Below are positions 17,426 through 25,510 of a stretch of DNA of 64,000 nt, in pieces. Location: NCBI GenBank assembly GCA_024256265.1, contig JACGUK010000006.1, forward strand, positions 124,001-188,000. Reading direction: 5' to 3'. A program made the translations under genes and the position numbers. The notes under the pieces were generated by a model. The model was not told where the DNA came from, did no database searches, and was given only the letters and a program-made list of their open reading frames with translations. Numbering within the stretch: position 1 is the stretch's first letter; each line of letters starts with the position of its first letter. This DNA comes from an archaeon. Its GTDB lineage: Archaea > Thermoproteota > Nitrososphaeria > Nitrososphaerales > JACAEJ01.

Positions 17426-18106
17426 ATGAATTTTTTGGAAAGCCGAAAAATAAGCAAACTTCTAACGATTTTGACCTTATCATTGATATTGATCCTTAGC
17501 ACAGTAACGATAATTCCAACAAGCAAAAGTCAAGTAACAAGAGTTTATGAAAGTACGGACGTCCCCCGGAACATATACGATTTAGAAACAATCGAGTCGA
17601 TCATTTACGTTCAAGATAAAGGCACTATTGAAGATATTAACGTCAAAATATGGATTTATCACAGTTTCGATCGTAATTTAGATGTCTATTTGATATCTCC
17701 TTCTGGTACTGAAATAACGCTGTTCACCGATGTAGGTGGCAATGAAAATAATTTCGTCAACACAACCCTTGATGATGAGGCTAGTATATCTATAACATCT
17801 GGGTTCGCTCCATTCAATGGTGCTTATCGACCTGAGGAAAATCTATCTAAACTTGACGGAGAAGAAATGCAGGGAACGTGGATACTAAGAATTTATGATG
17901 ACACAACGACAAATGAGGGATACTTGTCTGCTTGGAGCATTGAGATAACATATCCATCTCCCCCAATTTGGGCTCAATGGTGGTTCTGGGCATTAGTCCT
18001 TGGCGTTATAGCAGTGGTTGCAATTGTGATTATAATAGTAGTAAAGAGAAGAAAGCCGGTATCTCCTGCCATTCCTATTCCACCTCCTCCGCCACCTCCT
18101 TCATGA
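17426..18106 (+). CDS. surface protein with P/Homo B domain and poly-Pro tail
   Basis: A 226-residue type I membrane protein. Residues 8-35 are a signal peptide. Residues about 38-178 form a proprotein-convertase P domain (jelly roll): DLETIESIIYV, DRNLDVYLISPSGTEITLF, a DDEAS...PFNGAYRPEENLS stretch and GTWILRIYDD...G.L.AWSIEI. A transmembrane helix follows (ALVLGVIAVVAIVIIIVV), then KRRK and PIPPPPPPPS. P domains usually accompany subtilases and help folding or binding, but no protease domain is present here. The protein is therefore anchored with the P domain outside and the proline tail inside. It has its own promoter, with TTAAATAT about 30 bases before the ATG. Confidence 0.8.
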   Translation: MNFLESRKISKLLTILTLSLILILSTVTIIPTSKSQVTRVYESTDVPRNIYDLETIESIIYVQDKGTIEDINVKIWIYHSFDRNLDVYLISPSGTEITLFTDVGGNENNFVNTTLDDEASISITSGFAPFNGAYRPEENLSKLDGEEMQGTWILRIYDDTTTNEGYLSAWSIEITYPSPPIWAQWWFWALVLGVIAVVAIVIIIVVKRRKPVSPAIPIPPPPPPPS

Positions 18107-18350
18107 AGAACATTGCTACCGATTACTACGTTATTATAATCTCGAAGAGCAAAACACAAGGTTAAGTCAAATTATCCACTATCTTTATTGAGCTTGATGG
18201 TTTTAGATATAGTATAAATAAATTATCTGCTTGTCATAAGAGACAATGAGTGATTAGATGTAGAGGTAGGATTCGAACTTTATAAATGATGCGGAATTAA
18301 CCTAGAAAGATGTTGTTTTATAAAAATAAAAAGGGGGTGATAATCCAGTA

Positions 18351-19586
18351 TTACCAGTCCTTTGTGTCATAGATGTTGAATTCCCAGATGTTGTTCGTTC
18401 CAGTTTTATCATCGGATAGGTCATAAGCGATATTGCCTTTTGCTTCATTGAACATTACAATGTTGTAACTTGACCCATCTACAAGAACGATCCCCCACCT
18501 ATTATCCTTCACTATATTATCGATTACTTTATTGTTGTCCGCAGAGTTAATCTCAATACCGTCCACAAAGTTGTCAGTGACCATATTCCTTTTCACAATT
18601 ATATGGTTAGAATCAAACACTATTATTCCATCACGGCTATTAGTTACTTCGTTCTCCAATACTTTGCCATATGATACACCCTCAAGAAGGATTCCTGCCC
18701 CGCCGTTGTTATCAACCCTATTATCGGATATGAAGACATCTCTGGAATTCCTACACTCTTCAGATAATTTTAATACTACGATGCCATCTGTACTGCAATC
18801 AGATACGGTATTGCCTGTAATCGTTATGTCCTTAAGTTCTGCTTCTTCAGAAGAACTTAATACATAGATGCCAGCTCCATATTCAGCATTAGTAACTGTA
18901 TTATTTATCACTTCTATATGCTCAGAATTAAAAGTACTATCTGGTTCAATGCCAACCCATATTCCAGACCAAAAAGATTCATCAGCAATGTTGTTTGAGA
19001 TTACAACGTTCTTTCCATGTGCTACATATATGCCAATCTCGTTTCTATAGATGGTGTTATTGTGAATGAACCAGTTTTCATGAAACCCCGTACCATCGTT
19101 TCCTACGCTGATGGCGGTACCCCCCATATCGTGAATAACATTGTTTATGATTTCGATGTTGCTTGTACCATTGTTCCAAGCTTGGATGCCATAATATGAG
19201 TAGTCCATGATCTCAAAACCTTTAATGGTTACATCAGACACGCCCTCATCTATTGTGATAGCATCAAAAGTGAGAGTAGTCCCTGGGTCAGCAGGCGAGG
19301 TTCCATTAAGAATCGCTTTATCCCCTATTAGACTGATTGATTTAGTAACAACCACGGATTGATGGTACTCTCCTTCATGAACAATGATGGTATCTCCGAG
19401 ACTAGCAGAATCTAAGACTGCTTGAATTGATTGCCCAGGATAGACATCCTTTGTAGTTGGGCCTACTTTTTGCAATTGAATTGTTATGAAAACTATGCTA
19501 AGAACTAGAATTGCCGCTAATATCAATGCTGCTAGAAGTTTGCTCGATCTCTTGGCGTTGGTAGAGATATGTCCTGATTTCTCCAT
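18351..19586 (-). CDS. membrane-anchored parallel beta-helix protein
   Basis: A 411-residue protein with a signal anchor at about 17-34 (AALILAAILVLSIVFITI) and an extracellular right-handed beta-helix. It begins with VYPGQSIQAVLDSASLGDTI, the common entry strand of NosD-type proteins. Repeats follow with the pattern (I/V)xxNxVxxNxxxGI(W/Y/V). There is no NWWG cap, unlike the 709-residue protein at 8193, so the two are different subfamilies. No catalytic residues can be assigned; carbohydrate binding or a structural role at the surface is likely. ATG start, convergent with the P-domain gene. Confidence 0.8.
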   Translation of the reverse strand: MEKSGHISTNAKRSSKLLAALILAAILVLSIVFITIQLQKVGPTTKDVYPGQSIQAVLDSASLGDTIIVHEGEYHQSVVVTKSISLIGDKAILNGTSPADPGTTLTFDAITIDEGVSDVTIKGFEIMDYSYYGIQAWNNGTSNIEIINNVIHDMGGTAISVGNDGTGFHENWFIHNNTIYRNEIGIYVAHGKNVVISNNIADESFWSGIWVGIEPDSTFNSEHIEVINNTVTNAEYGAGIYVLSSSEEAELKDITITGNTVSDCSTDGIVVLKLSEECRNSRDVFISDNRVDNNGGAGILLEGVSYGKVLENEVTNSRDGIIVFDSNHIIVKRNMVTDNFVDGIEINSADNNKVIDNIVKDNRWGIVLVDGSSYNIVMFNEAKGNIAYDLSDDKTGTNNIWEFNIYDTKDW

Positions 19587-19797
19587 TTCGCCCCATTGTT
19601 GTGTTTAAAGTATTTAAGCGTTAAAAGATGAGTTTAAATTCTCTCAATTTATCTTTGAAGAAGATATATCAAGCATATTCGGGACATATTTTCATTAATT
19701 TAACTGAATTAACTCGATATGTGCTTTTCATCAATTTTCAAATTTGGTTAATCATTAATAATAACGTATTAAATAAATTAGCCATATCAAATATAAG

Positions 19798-20349
19798 ATG
19801 GATATGAAAATTCCTTATGAGCCAGCAGAGGATACTTTTCTCCTTGCTGATGTTATTAGAAGATACTCAGGCAAGATTACTTTAGAGATAGGAGTAGGCT
19901 CAGGCTATATAACTGCTGAAATTTGTAAAAGAAATCCCTTTGTAGTAGGAACTGAAATTAGTAAGAAAGCATTAAAAGAAGCTCAAATCAGGCTTAAATC
20001 ACTCAATTTTCATAACTTTGAACTTATACTTTGTGATGGAGCAAGTGCTTTTCGTGAAGGATGCTTCGATCTTATAGTATTCAACCCGCCTTATATTCCT
20101 TCTAGAAAAATATTAGATAGAACTGTTGATGGAGGAAAAGAGGGTATTGAAGTAATAAAAAGGTTCATAAAGCAATCCTTAAGGGTAATTTCAAAATCAG
20201 GATTGATAATATTCGTCTTATCTACTTTATCTAACTATAGCAAGATAATAAAAATGCTAAAGAAGATGAATTTTAAAGTTAGGAAGATAGGAAGACGTAA
20301 ATTGTTCTTCGAGGAAATATTTGTAATAGAAGCATCAAAGACTAAATAA
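19798..20349 (+). CDS. HemK2/Mtq2-like glutamine methyltransferase
   Basis: A 183-residue class I methylase. The SAM motif is LEIGVGSGYITAEI (about 30-43), and the catalytic NPPY signature is VFNPPYIPSR (about 96-105). This short form without an N-terminal domain is the archaeal/eukaryotic HemK2/Mtq2 type, which methylates the GGQ glutamine of release factor aRF1, usually with a Trm112-like partner. It lies at the end of the conserved ksgA cluster but on the opposite strand, and its last 15 bases overlap the end of ksgA tail to tail. ATG start. Confidence 0.85.
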   Translation: MDMKIPYEPAEDTFLLADVIRRYSGKITLEIGVGSGYITAEICKRNPFVVGTEISKKALKEAQIRLKSLNFHNFELILCDGASAFREGCFDLIVFNPPYIPSRKILDRTVDGGKEGIEVIKRFIKQSLRVISKSGLIIFVLSTLSNYSKIIKMLKKMNFKVRKIGRRKLFFEEIFVIEASKTK

Positions 20350-21087
20350 TTCCTTAGCAATCTTTACCGATTCTTCAACTGTCAATTGCTCAACCCTTTT
20401 TTGAAAAATTTCAGAATTCAATTTCTTGAATACGTTTTCATAATCTATGCCCTTTTTTTCACAGATCATCTTTATAGCGTTTATAACCTTCTTTCCACGA
20501 AATGAAAATAGTAGTTTTATGAATGGAATAATAGAATCATCTATCCTATCTTTCTTTGGCTTCAATGATAGCATCAAAGATGTAACTCTTGGTCTAGGAC
20601 TGAAGGCTTCTCTATCAACTATCTTCAAAGGCTCTATATCAAAGCTTGATCTTGCTATGATAGTTATAGCCCTATAATCCTTAGAGCCTTGTTGAGAGAG
20701 TAACTTCTCTGCAAATTCTTTCTGAAAATTTACTATTGCTATATCAAAATTCTTCTTGCTCAACCATTCTATGAATTCACTAGATTTAGAGTATGGTATA
20801 TTAGAGACCAATTTATTGAAATTATGCCTTGATTTAAAAGCATCTCCATGAATCAAATTTAGATTGTTAAATTTGCTCAATCTCAATTTAGCTATATTAT
20901 AAAGGTCTTTGTCTATCTCGTATGAGATTACATTTTTTGCTCTATTGCATAAAATCTCTGTTAAATTACCAGTTCCAGAACCAAACTCGAAGACAACATC
21001 TTTTTTAGATATATCTGCAAATTCGACCATCTCATTGAGCAATTTTTCATCTATAAATAAGTGCTGCCCTAAAATTCTTCTCTTCAT
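20335..21087 (-). CDS. ksgA: rRNA adenine dimethyltransferase KsgA/Dim1
   Basis: A 250-residue enzyme that dimethylates two adjacent adenosines in the 3' end loop of 16S rRNA during small-subunit maturation. It shows the N-terminal GQHLFI (for GQnFL), SAM motif FEFGSGTGNLTEIL (33-46), YEID (about 56), GDAF (about 81), the catalytic NIPY (about 95-98) and the F.PRP.V segment (SPRPRVTS). The C-terminal domain is the short archaeal type. It overlaps DUF655 upstream by four bases (ATGA), an arrangement seen in most archaea. ATG start. Confidence 0.93.
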   Translation of the reverse strand: MKRRILGQHLFIDEKLLNEMVEFADISKKDVVFEFGSGTGNLTEILCNRAKNVISYEIDKDLYNIAKLRLSKFNNLNLIHGDAFKSRHNFNKLVSNIPYSKSSEFIEWLSKKNFDIAIVNFQKEFAEKLLSQQGSKDYRAITIIARSSFDIEPLKIVDREAFSPRPRVTSLMLSLKPKKDRIDDSIIPFIKLLFSFRGKKVINAIKMICEKKGIDYENVFKKLNSEIFQKRVEQLTVEESVKIAKELFSL

Positions 21088-21650
21088 TTTTTCACAAATA
21101 TAGTTATTCTTGGCTCTTCAGATAACTCTTCTACTAATCTCTTTGCTATCAGCTTAGCTGGGTCTCTTAACCCTATTCTCTTTTGAATATCATCAAAGCT
21201 TTCAAAGGGCTTCTTCTCCCTCTCATCAAGTATCTGCCTCATGAGAGTTTTACCTATTCCTGGTATCAATTCAAGGGCATGAAGCCTTGGAGTTACAGGT
21301 TGTAATTCATTAAAATAAGCTACGTATTTTTTCTCATTCTCTTTGACTATCTTCTCACAAACTGTAGGCAATTCGTTCTTGGCATCGTTGGTCAAATTTT
21401 TATACTCAAGCCTTCCAAGGACGCTTATCACCTTTGTCCTACCTTCTCTTGCTATGCATATCTTCTCTTCAACTTCAAAGCTAACTCTATTCATGGCTAA
21501 TACCTCTAGCAAAGTTAACCATTCTCCCCCTATAGCTTGGACTAAGGGTCCCTCTCTTTCTTTTACGGTTAAAGATTTACCATGAGGGATAAAATCCAAA
21601 ACGTAAGCGTATTCTTCATATTTTTTTGGAGGACTTATCTTGCTTGACAT
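21084..21650 (-). CDS. DUF655 protein with helix-hairpin-helix
   Basis: A 188-residue archaeal DUF655 protein. It starts with an OB-like part (YAYVLDFIPHGKS, then VQAIGGEWLTLLEVLA). After that comes a helix-hairpin-helix region (LELIPGIGKTLMRQILDERE) and a second HhH-like end (FDDIQKRIGLRDPAKLIA). This suggests nucleic-acid binding, and its constant place before ksgA suggests ribosome biogenesis. Stop and start overlap with ksgA. The gene usually directly follows rpoF, but here a divergent alcohol dehydrogenase gene and a small TRASH-like gene lie between. Confidence 0.88.
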   Translation of the reverse strand: MSSKISPPKKYEEYAYVLDFIPHGKSLTVKEREGPLVQAIGGEWLTLLEVLAMNRVSFEVEEKICIAREGRTKVISVLGRLEYKNLTNDAKNELPTVCEKIVKENEKKYVAYFNELQPVTPRLHALELIPGIGKTLMRQILDEREKKPFESFDDIQKRIGLRDPAKLIAKRLVEELSEEPRITIFVKK

Positions 21651-21854
21651 TTTTCATCCTCTTAAAATTGGTCGATCTCCCCTCAATCAAGATGATTCTT
21701 TTACTATTGAGAAATATTCTCTAATGATTCAGATGAACCATTAATAAACGAATTAATAATAAGTCTAAAGTCTATCCTAATGAAGTTCTCTGTAATATTC
21801 ATCTGGTGCATATCTAGATGTTATTAAAAGTTGATGTTATTATTTATGCTTTCC

Positions 21855-22004
21855 TTATTTTTTAAGAGATTTTTTAGAAGAGATGAATTCATTCTTACAG
21901 TCTTCAGAGCAGAAGACGTAACCATGGTATAATACAGGTTTCGTTATCTTCTTACCATATTTGATACAACGCTTTATATACGCTTCATCAGCGACTTCTG
22001 CCAT
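21855..22004 (-). CDS. TRASH/YHS-like small metal-binding protein
   Basis: A 49-residue protein, too short for most gene callers. It reads C13 (KRCIKYGKKI) then FCSEDCKNEF at 31-40, giving C-x18-C-x3-C. This matches the TRASH pattern of small metal-sensing or metal-trafficking treble-clef domains, close to YHS (FCSxxCxxxF). The copper ATPase at 25507 carries the same kind of element ([11 protein letters not shown]). It may bind copper, zinc or iron. ATG start; AT-rich upstream. The gene lies in the break between rpoF and DUF655. Confidence 0.65.
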   Translation of the reverse strand: MAEVADEAYIKRCIKYGKKITKPVLYHGYVFCSEDCKNEFISSKKSLKK

Positions 22005-22102
22005 TTTTAATCTAGTTATAAGAAGTAAAGTATCTTATTAAGTTTGTAATATTAACGTAAAGCTTATGATCATTTTGATTGCTAGAATTGGTCTGAAAGC
22101 CC

Positions 22103-23119
22103 TTGAAGGCTATGCTACTCGATAAAACTGCACCCATAGAAAGCAAGCCCTTAAGATTTGCATTTATAGACAATCCTACTATTATTAGTAGAGAAGAAGT
22201 ATTGGTAAGAGTTAAAGCCTGTGGTGTATGTCGCTCGAATTTGCACATGATCGAAGGGGATTGGTTAAGCCGTGGCTTCCCTGCTAAGTTGCCCATCATA
22301 CCAGGTCATGAAATAGTAGGCATAGTGGATTCTATTGGCAAAGATGTGAATGGTATAGAGATTGGAGATAGAGTTGGAATTCAACCCTTATACCATGCTT
22401 GTGGTACATGTGATTATTGCCTTAGCGGAAGAGAGAACATATGCAAAAGAAAGCTGATAACAGGTCAGTCTGTAGATGGGGGATATGCTGAGTATATAAA
22501 AGCTCCTTATCTCTTTGTATATAAGGTGCCAGATAGATTAAGTGACACTGAGGCAACCCCTCTCTTCTGCCCCGGTGTGACAGCTTATAAAGCTGTAAAG
22601 TATAGCAGTGCTTCTCCTAGTAAGACGATTGCAATATTTGGAATTGGTGGTGTTGGACAAGTAGCTTTGCAGATAGCCAAGCTCTGGGGTGCTAAAGTTA
22701 TTGCTGTGAGTAGAAGCAAAAATCATCTTGAAATCGCTTCTAAACTTGGTGCATATTCTGTAATTTCACCTGATGAAGAGGATGTTGTGAAATATTTTAA
22801 GAGTATTAATTATGCTGACTCTTCTATAGTCTTTGCACCTTCTGATAAAGCCATAGATCAAGCAGTTAAAGTAGTGAAAACTGGAGGCACTATAGTCCTA
22901 GGCGTCTCTGGTAGCATTAAAGAGTTCTTATTTCATGAAGAAAAAATCATAAAAGGTATAGTCATAGGCACAAGGCAAGATATGCATGAAGTCCTTAAGA
23001 TAGCAGAAGACGGAGGAATTCACATTAAAGTGGAGAGCCACAGGCTTGAAGAGGCTAACGAAATTCTTAGAAAGTTAAAGTATAGTGAAATAGAAAGCAG
23101 GGCTGTTCTTCAACCATAA
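22103..23119 (+). CDS. zinc-dependent alcohol dehydrogenase (MDR family)
   Basis: A medium-chain dehydrogenase of 338 residues. Catalytic zinc ligands are C41 (KACGVCRSNLH) and the GHE motif (PIIPGHEIVG, about 67-76) plus a later Cys. The structural zinc loop is CGTCDYCLSGRENIC (about 98-112). The Rossmann motif is FGIGGVGQVALQIAK (about 175-189). It oxidises alcohols or reduces aldehydes with NAD(P). Start is TTG at 22103 or, equally plausible, ATG at 22112 (MLLDKTAP). It runs against the surrounding information-processing cluster and separates DUF655 from rpoF, so it is a later insertion. Confidence 0.9.
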   Translation: MKAMLLDKTAPIESKPLRFAFIDNPTIISREEVLVRVKACGVCRSNLHMIEGDWLSRGFPAKLPIIPGHEIVGIVDSIGKDVNGIEIGDRVGIQPLYHACGTCDYCLSGRENICKRKLITGQSVDGGYAEYIKAPYLFVYKVPDRLSDTEATPLFCPGVTAYKAVKYSSASPSKTIAIFGIGGVGQVALQIAKLWGAKVIAVSRSKNHLEIASKLGAYSVISPDEEDVVKYFKSINYADSSIVFAPSDKAIDQAVKVVKTGGTIVLGVSGSIKEFLFHEEKIIKGIVIGTRQDMHEVLKIAEDGGIHIKVESHRLEEANEILRKLKYSEIESRAVLQP

Positions 23120-23140
23120 ATTGATCTTATTTAAAATTCT

Positions 23141-23461
23141 TTAAGCCTTAGACAGTATCTTAATTATTTTCTCTACAACCTCTGTGGGCAATAGCTTCTT
23201 CCAACCAGATGTAAAGACCCTTATCTCCTCTATGCTCTTAGGCATTATATTGATCAATTCTGTTGCTTCCTCGTCTGTCAATGAACAATCTTTAACTAGC
23301 ATTTCTCTCATATTTCTTGCTTTTTCAGGTTCGATTTTTGAGAATTTTGATGTGTAGTCTAAAGTCCTTTTCTGTATCTGGTCAGCCTTTTCTATATTAA
23401 TCTTCTCCAATATTTCCTTGGCTTCTGGTACGGAAACTACGCTTCTTTTAACTTTATGCAA
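23141..23461 (-). CDS. rpoF: DNA-directed RNA polymerase subunit Rpo4/RpoF
   Basis: A 106-residue archaeal homologue of eukaryotic Rpb4, which forms the stalk of RNA polymerase with Rpo7/RpoE. Typical parts are the helical N-terminus (SVPEAKEILEKI), the central RTLDYTSKFSK with the following helix, and the C-terminal HRDC-like LTDEEATELINIMPKSIEEI. It lies 81 bases after rpl21e in the same direction, the standard archaeal order. ATG start. Confidence 0.9.
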   Translation of the reverse strand: MHKVKRSVVSVPEAKEILEKINIEKADQIQKRTLDYTSKFSKIEPEKARNMREMLVKDCSLTDEEATELINIMPKSIEEIRVFTSGWKKLLPTEVVEKIIKILSKA

Positions 23462-23542
23462 TTAAATCACCATAAAATTTATCTTATTCTTCTTTGATCT
23501 ATAATTAGGTTTATTTTAACTTTTTACCTTAGAAGATTTATG

Positions 23543-23821
23543 CTAAGAATGTGGCTTTACGTGCTCTAGCCTAGCTATGACCTTTTTTACTTTACTCCCA
23601 ACTGGAACTTTTATCACCAAAGACCTTCTCCTAACCTCTTCCACAGTACCGACAAGACCTTGATAACGCCTATGAGGCATGCCCTTGACTTGACTTGAAT
23701 CTATATCTATGACTACTTTATCATTTACTTTGTAATCATGAAGTAAGGATGTCAAACCTCTATTCACCTTTTTGGTCAATAAACTTCTTGTCCCGCGCCT
23801 ATAACCTTTTGACCTTGGCAA
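23543..23821 (-). CDS. rpl21e: large-subunit ribosomal protein L21e
   Basis: A complete 92-residue L21e: the N-terminal SKGYRRGTRSLLTKK, SH3-like core (KVNDKVVIDIDSSQVKGMPH, then RRYQGLVGTVEEV) and RSLVIKVPVGSKVKKVI are textbook. It binds 23S rRNA in the 50S subunit. It lies between pus10 and rpoF with short gaps, probably one transcript. ATG start. Confidence 0.95.
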   Translation of the reverse strand: MPRSKGYRRGTRSLLTKKVNRGLTSLLHDYKVNDKVVIDIDSSQVKGMPHRRYQGLVGTVEEVRRRSLVIKVPVGSKVKKVIARLEHVKPHS

Positions 23822-23877
23822 TTTTAATGCACCTCAATTTTTAACTTCTAATGCATAAACCTAGTCTTAACGGCTAT

Positions 23878-25077
23878 TTATTCGTTTAAAACCTCCACAT
23901 CCAGTATATCGAAAGTATCACAATTTGCTTTTATCCCTATTATTTCAGAAACATTAGGAGTTATCTCTAAAAAACCTTTTCCTACATCAGAATTAGAACC
24001 ACTGATGAACCTTTTTATATTTAATCCTCCATCACATTTGAATATAATCTTAGCCTCTTTTCCATCTATCCTCTCTACATTAAAGTTGTATATCTTCTTC
24101 ATGAAAGCCTTTTTCTTTAAGGGAACGACCTTAACTTCAGAATTCTGTAATTTTTCTTTAAGAGTGTTGAGCTTTTCTTCATCCACTTCTTCATCGAATT
24201 TTACATGAGCAGATACTTTTACTATGAAAATTGGGCTCTTCTTTGGCTTCTCATCTACGATCATCATATCTTTAAGAATTACCCCATTCTCTTCCTTAAT
24301 CATCTCTGATTCATCTGTATGCCTAAATTTAGGCTCGATTATCTCAGCATAGAAGGGTCTTCCATTACCAAGAACAAGGCTCTCAGCACTCTCCCCTCCT
24401 ATCCATGTGAAAATTGCTCCTTTAGCATTGAATCTCTCTATGAGTCTTTGAGCAAGAGTCTGCTCAACACTCCCTTCCTTCAAGAATCCTGTATATTCAC
24501 ACTCATAGCATCCTTTTCCTCCACAATTTTTACATTTCCTACGCTTTTGAGTCAATCCTCTTATCATCTTCAAGTATCTCCCATAAACGAACAATGGCTT
24601 AGGATTAAGATAGATTTCTCCAGAGACTAAGTTCACTAAAATTGTCATGTCTGGATTGTGAAAGTTGACTCTTTTATCAGTTTTAGAAGATATGATCTTC
24701 CCTATATCTCTCTTTATCTCGCTCTTTATCGCTTCTCCTCCTCTTAGCTTAAACTTAGCCCTTAGATCATCCTCTCTTTCTATAACATCTTTTGATAGCC
24801 TTGCACCTATAAGAAAATCATCAAACTCATAATCCTTTAATTGATCTAAAATCTTAGCAGAAGTATCTTTTAAAGACTGCATTATTTCTTGGCAGATGAA
24901 GCATGAGCCTTTCTTTATCTTTACTTTAACTTCTCTTTTTATCATCTTTCCCTTAAATTCATTATTATCTCCTTTAACACTTGGGAATTGCCTTCCAAGG
25001 CACCAATTACATAATGGATAATTGGCGAGTATAGCCTCTGCCAGATCGACCATGCTTCTCTCAATAGACGGCATCAA
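23878..25077 (-). CDS. pus10: tRNA pseudouridine synthase Pus10-like
   Basis: A 399-residue Pus10, which in euryarchaea makes pseudouridine 54/55 in the tRNA T loop. The N-terminal zinc and THUMP-like part carries LCNWCLG (20-26) and CFIC (58-61). A second cysteine group CKNCGGKGCYEC is inserted in the catalytic half. The catalytic-domain signature LGNGRPFYAEII is present, but the segment before it reads GGESAES. The family normally has Asp here, in G-x-E-D-x-D as I recall it, so the nucleophile may be missing. Neighbours L21e and SRP54 are the usual ones. ATG start (two consecutive ATG codons). Confidence 0.85.
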   Translation of the reverse strand: MMPSIERSMVDLAEAILANYPLCNWCLGRQFPSVKGDNNEFKGKMIKREVKVKIKKGSCFICQEIMQSLKDTSAKILDQLKDYEFDDFLIGARLSKDVIEREDDLRAKFKLRGGEAIKSEIKRDIGKIISSKTDKRVNFHNPDMTILVNLVSGEIYLNPKPLFVYGRYLKMIRGLTQKRRKCKNCGGKGCYECEYTGFLKEGSVEQTLAQRLIERFNAKGAIFTWIGGESAESLVLGNGRPFYAEIIEPKFRHTDESEMIKEENGVILKDMMIVDEKPKKSPIFIVKVSAHVKFDEEVDEEKLNTLKEKLQNSEVKVVPLKKKAFMKKIYNFNVERIDGKEAKIIFKCDGGLNIKRFISGSNSDVGKGFLEITPNVSEIIGIKANCDTFDILDVEVLNE

Positions 25078-25270
25078 GACACCTTAAGAGCGTTAAATCT
25101 ATTAGAATAAAAGTAATTAATAAGTTAGCCTAAAGCTAAATTAAAAGAAAAAACTTTTCTTATATATTCAATTTTGCTAATCAGATAATAATTTAATTTT
25201 CCATATTTAATATGATAAATTCTTAAGGTAGATTTATAATTATAGATTTAGAGAGGGAATAAAACTGGCT

Positions 25271-25510
25271 TTGAATAAAGCTAAAGAAAAAAAGGAGATA
25301 GTATTTTCAATACCTAACATCTACTCAAGTTGTGTGAGTTGTAATATGGCTAACATAGAGTATAACCTAAAAAAGTTAGAAGGAGTGAAAGATGTAAAGT
25401 TAAAACGCTGGAAGGTTCACATAAATTACTATCCATCAAAGGTAAGCATAGATGAGATCAAGAAAGCCATCGATGAGACGGGCTATGTAATTTCAGCAAG
25501 GTTGAGGTGA
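25271..25510 (+). CDS. heavy-metal-associated (HMA) domain protein
   Basis: A 79-residue single HMA domain with metal site SSCVSC (about 20-25) and the beta-alpha-beta-beta-alpha-beta pattern ending in [15 protein letters not shown]. It should bind Cu+ and hand it to the P-type ATPase encoded next, whose GTG start overlaps this stop by four bases (GTGA). The usual Gly-Met before the CxxC is changed, so affinity may differ. TTG start. First gene of a three-gene copper operon. Confidence 0.8.
   Translation: MNKAKEKKEIVFSIPNIYSSCVSCNMANIEYNLKKLEGVKDVKLKRWKVHINYYPSKVSIDEIKKAIDETGYVISARLR

Noticed and set aside
18255..18290. GGATTCGAACTT resembling a tRNA T-loop on the minus strand
   Set aside because: The flanking bases do not pair into a T stem or acceptor stem, and no anticodon arm could be found.
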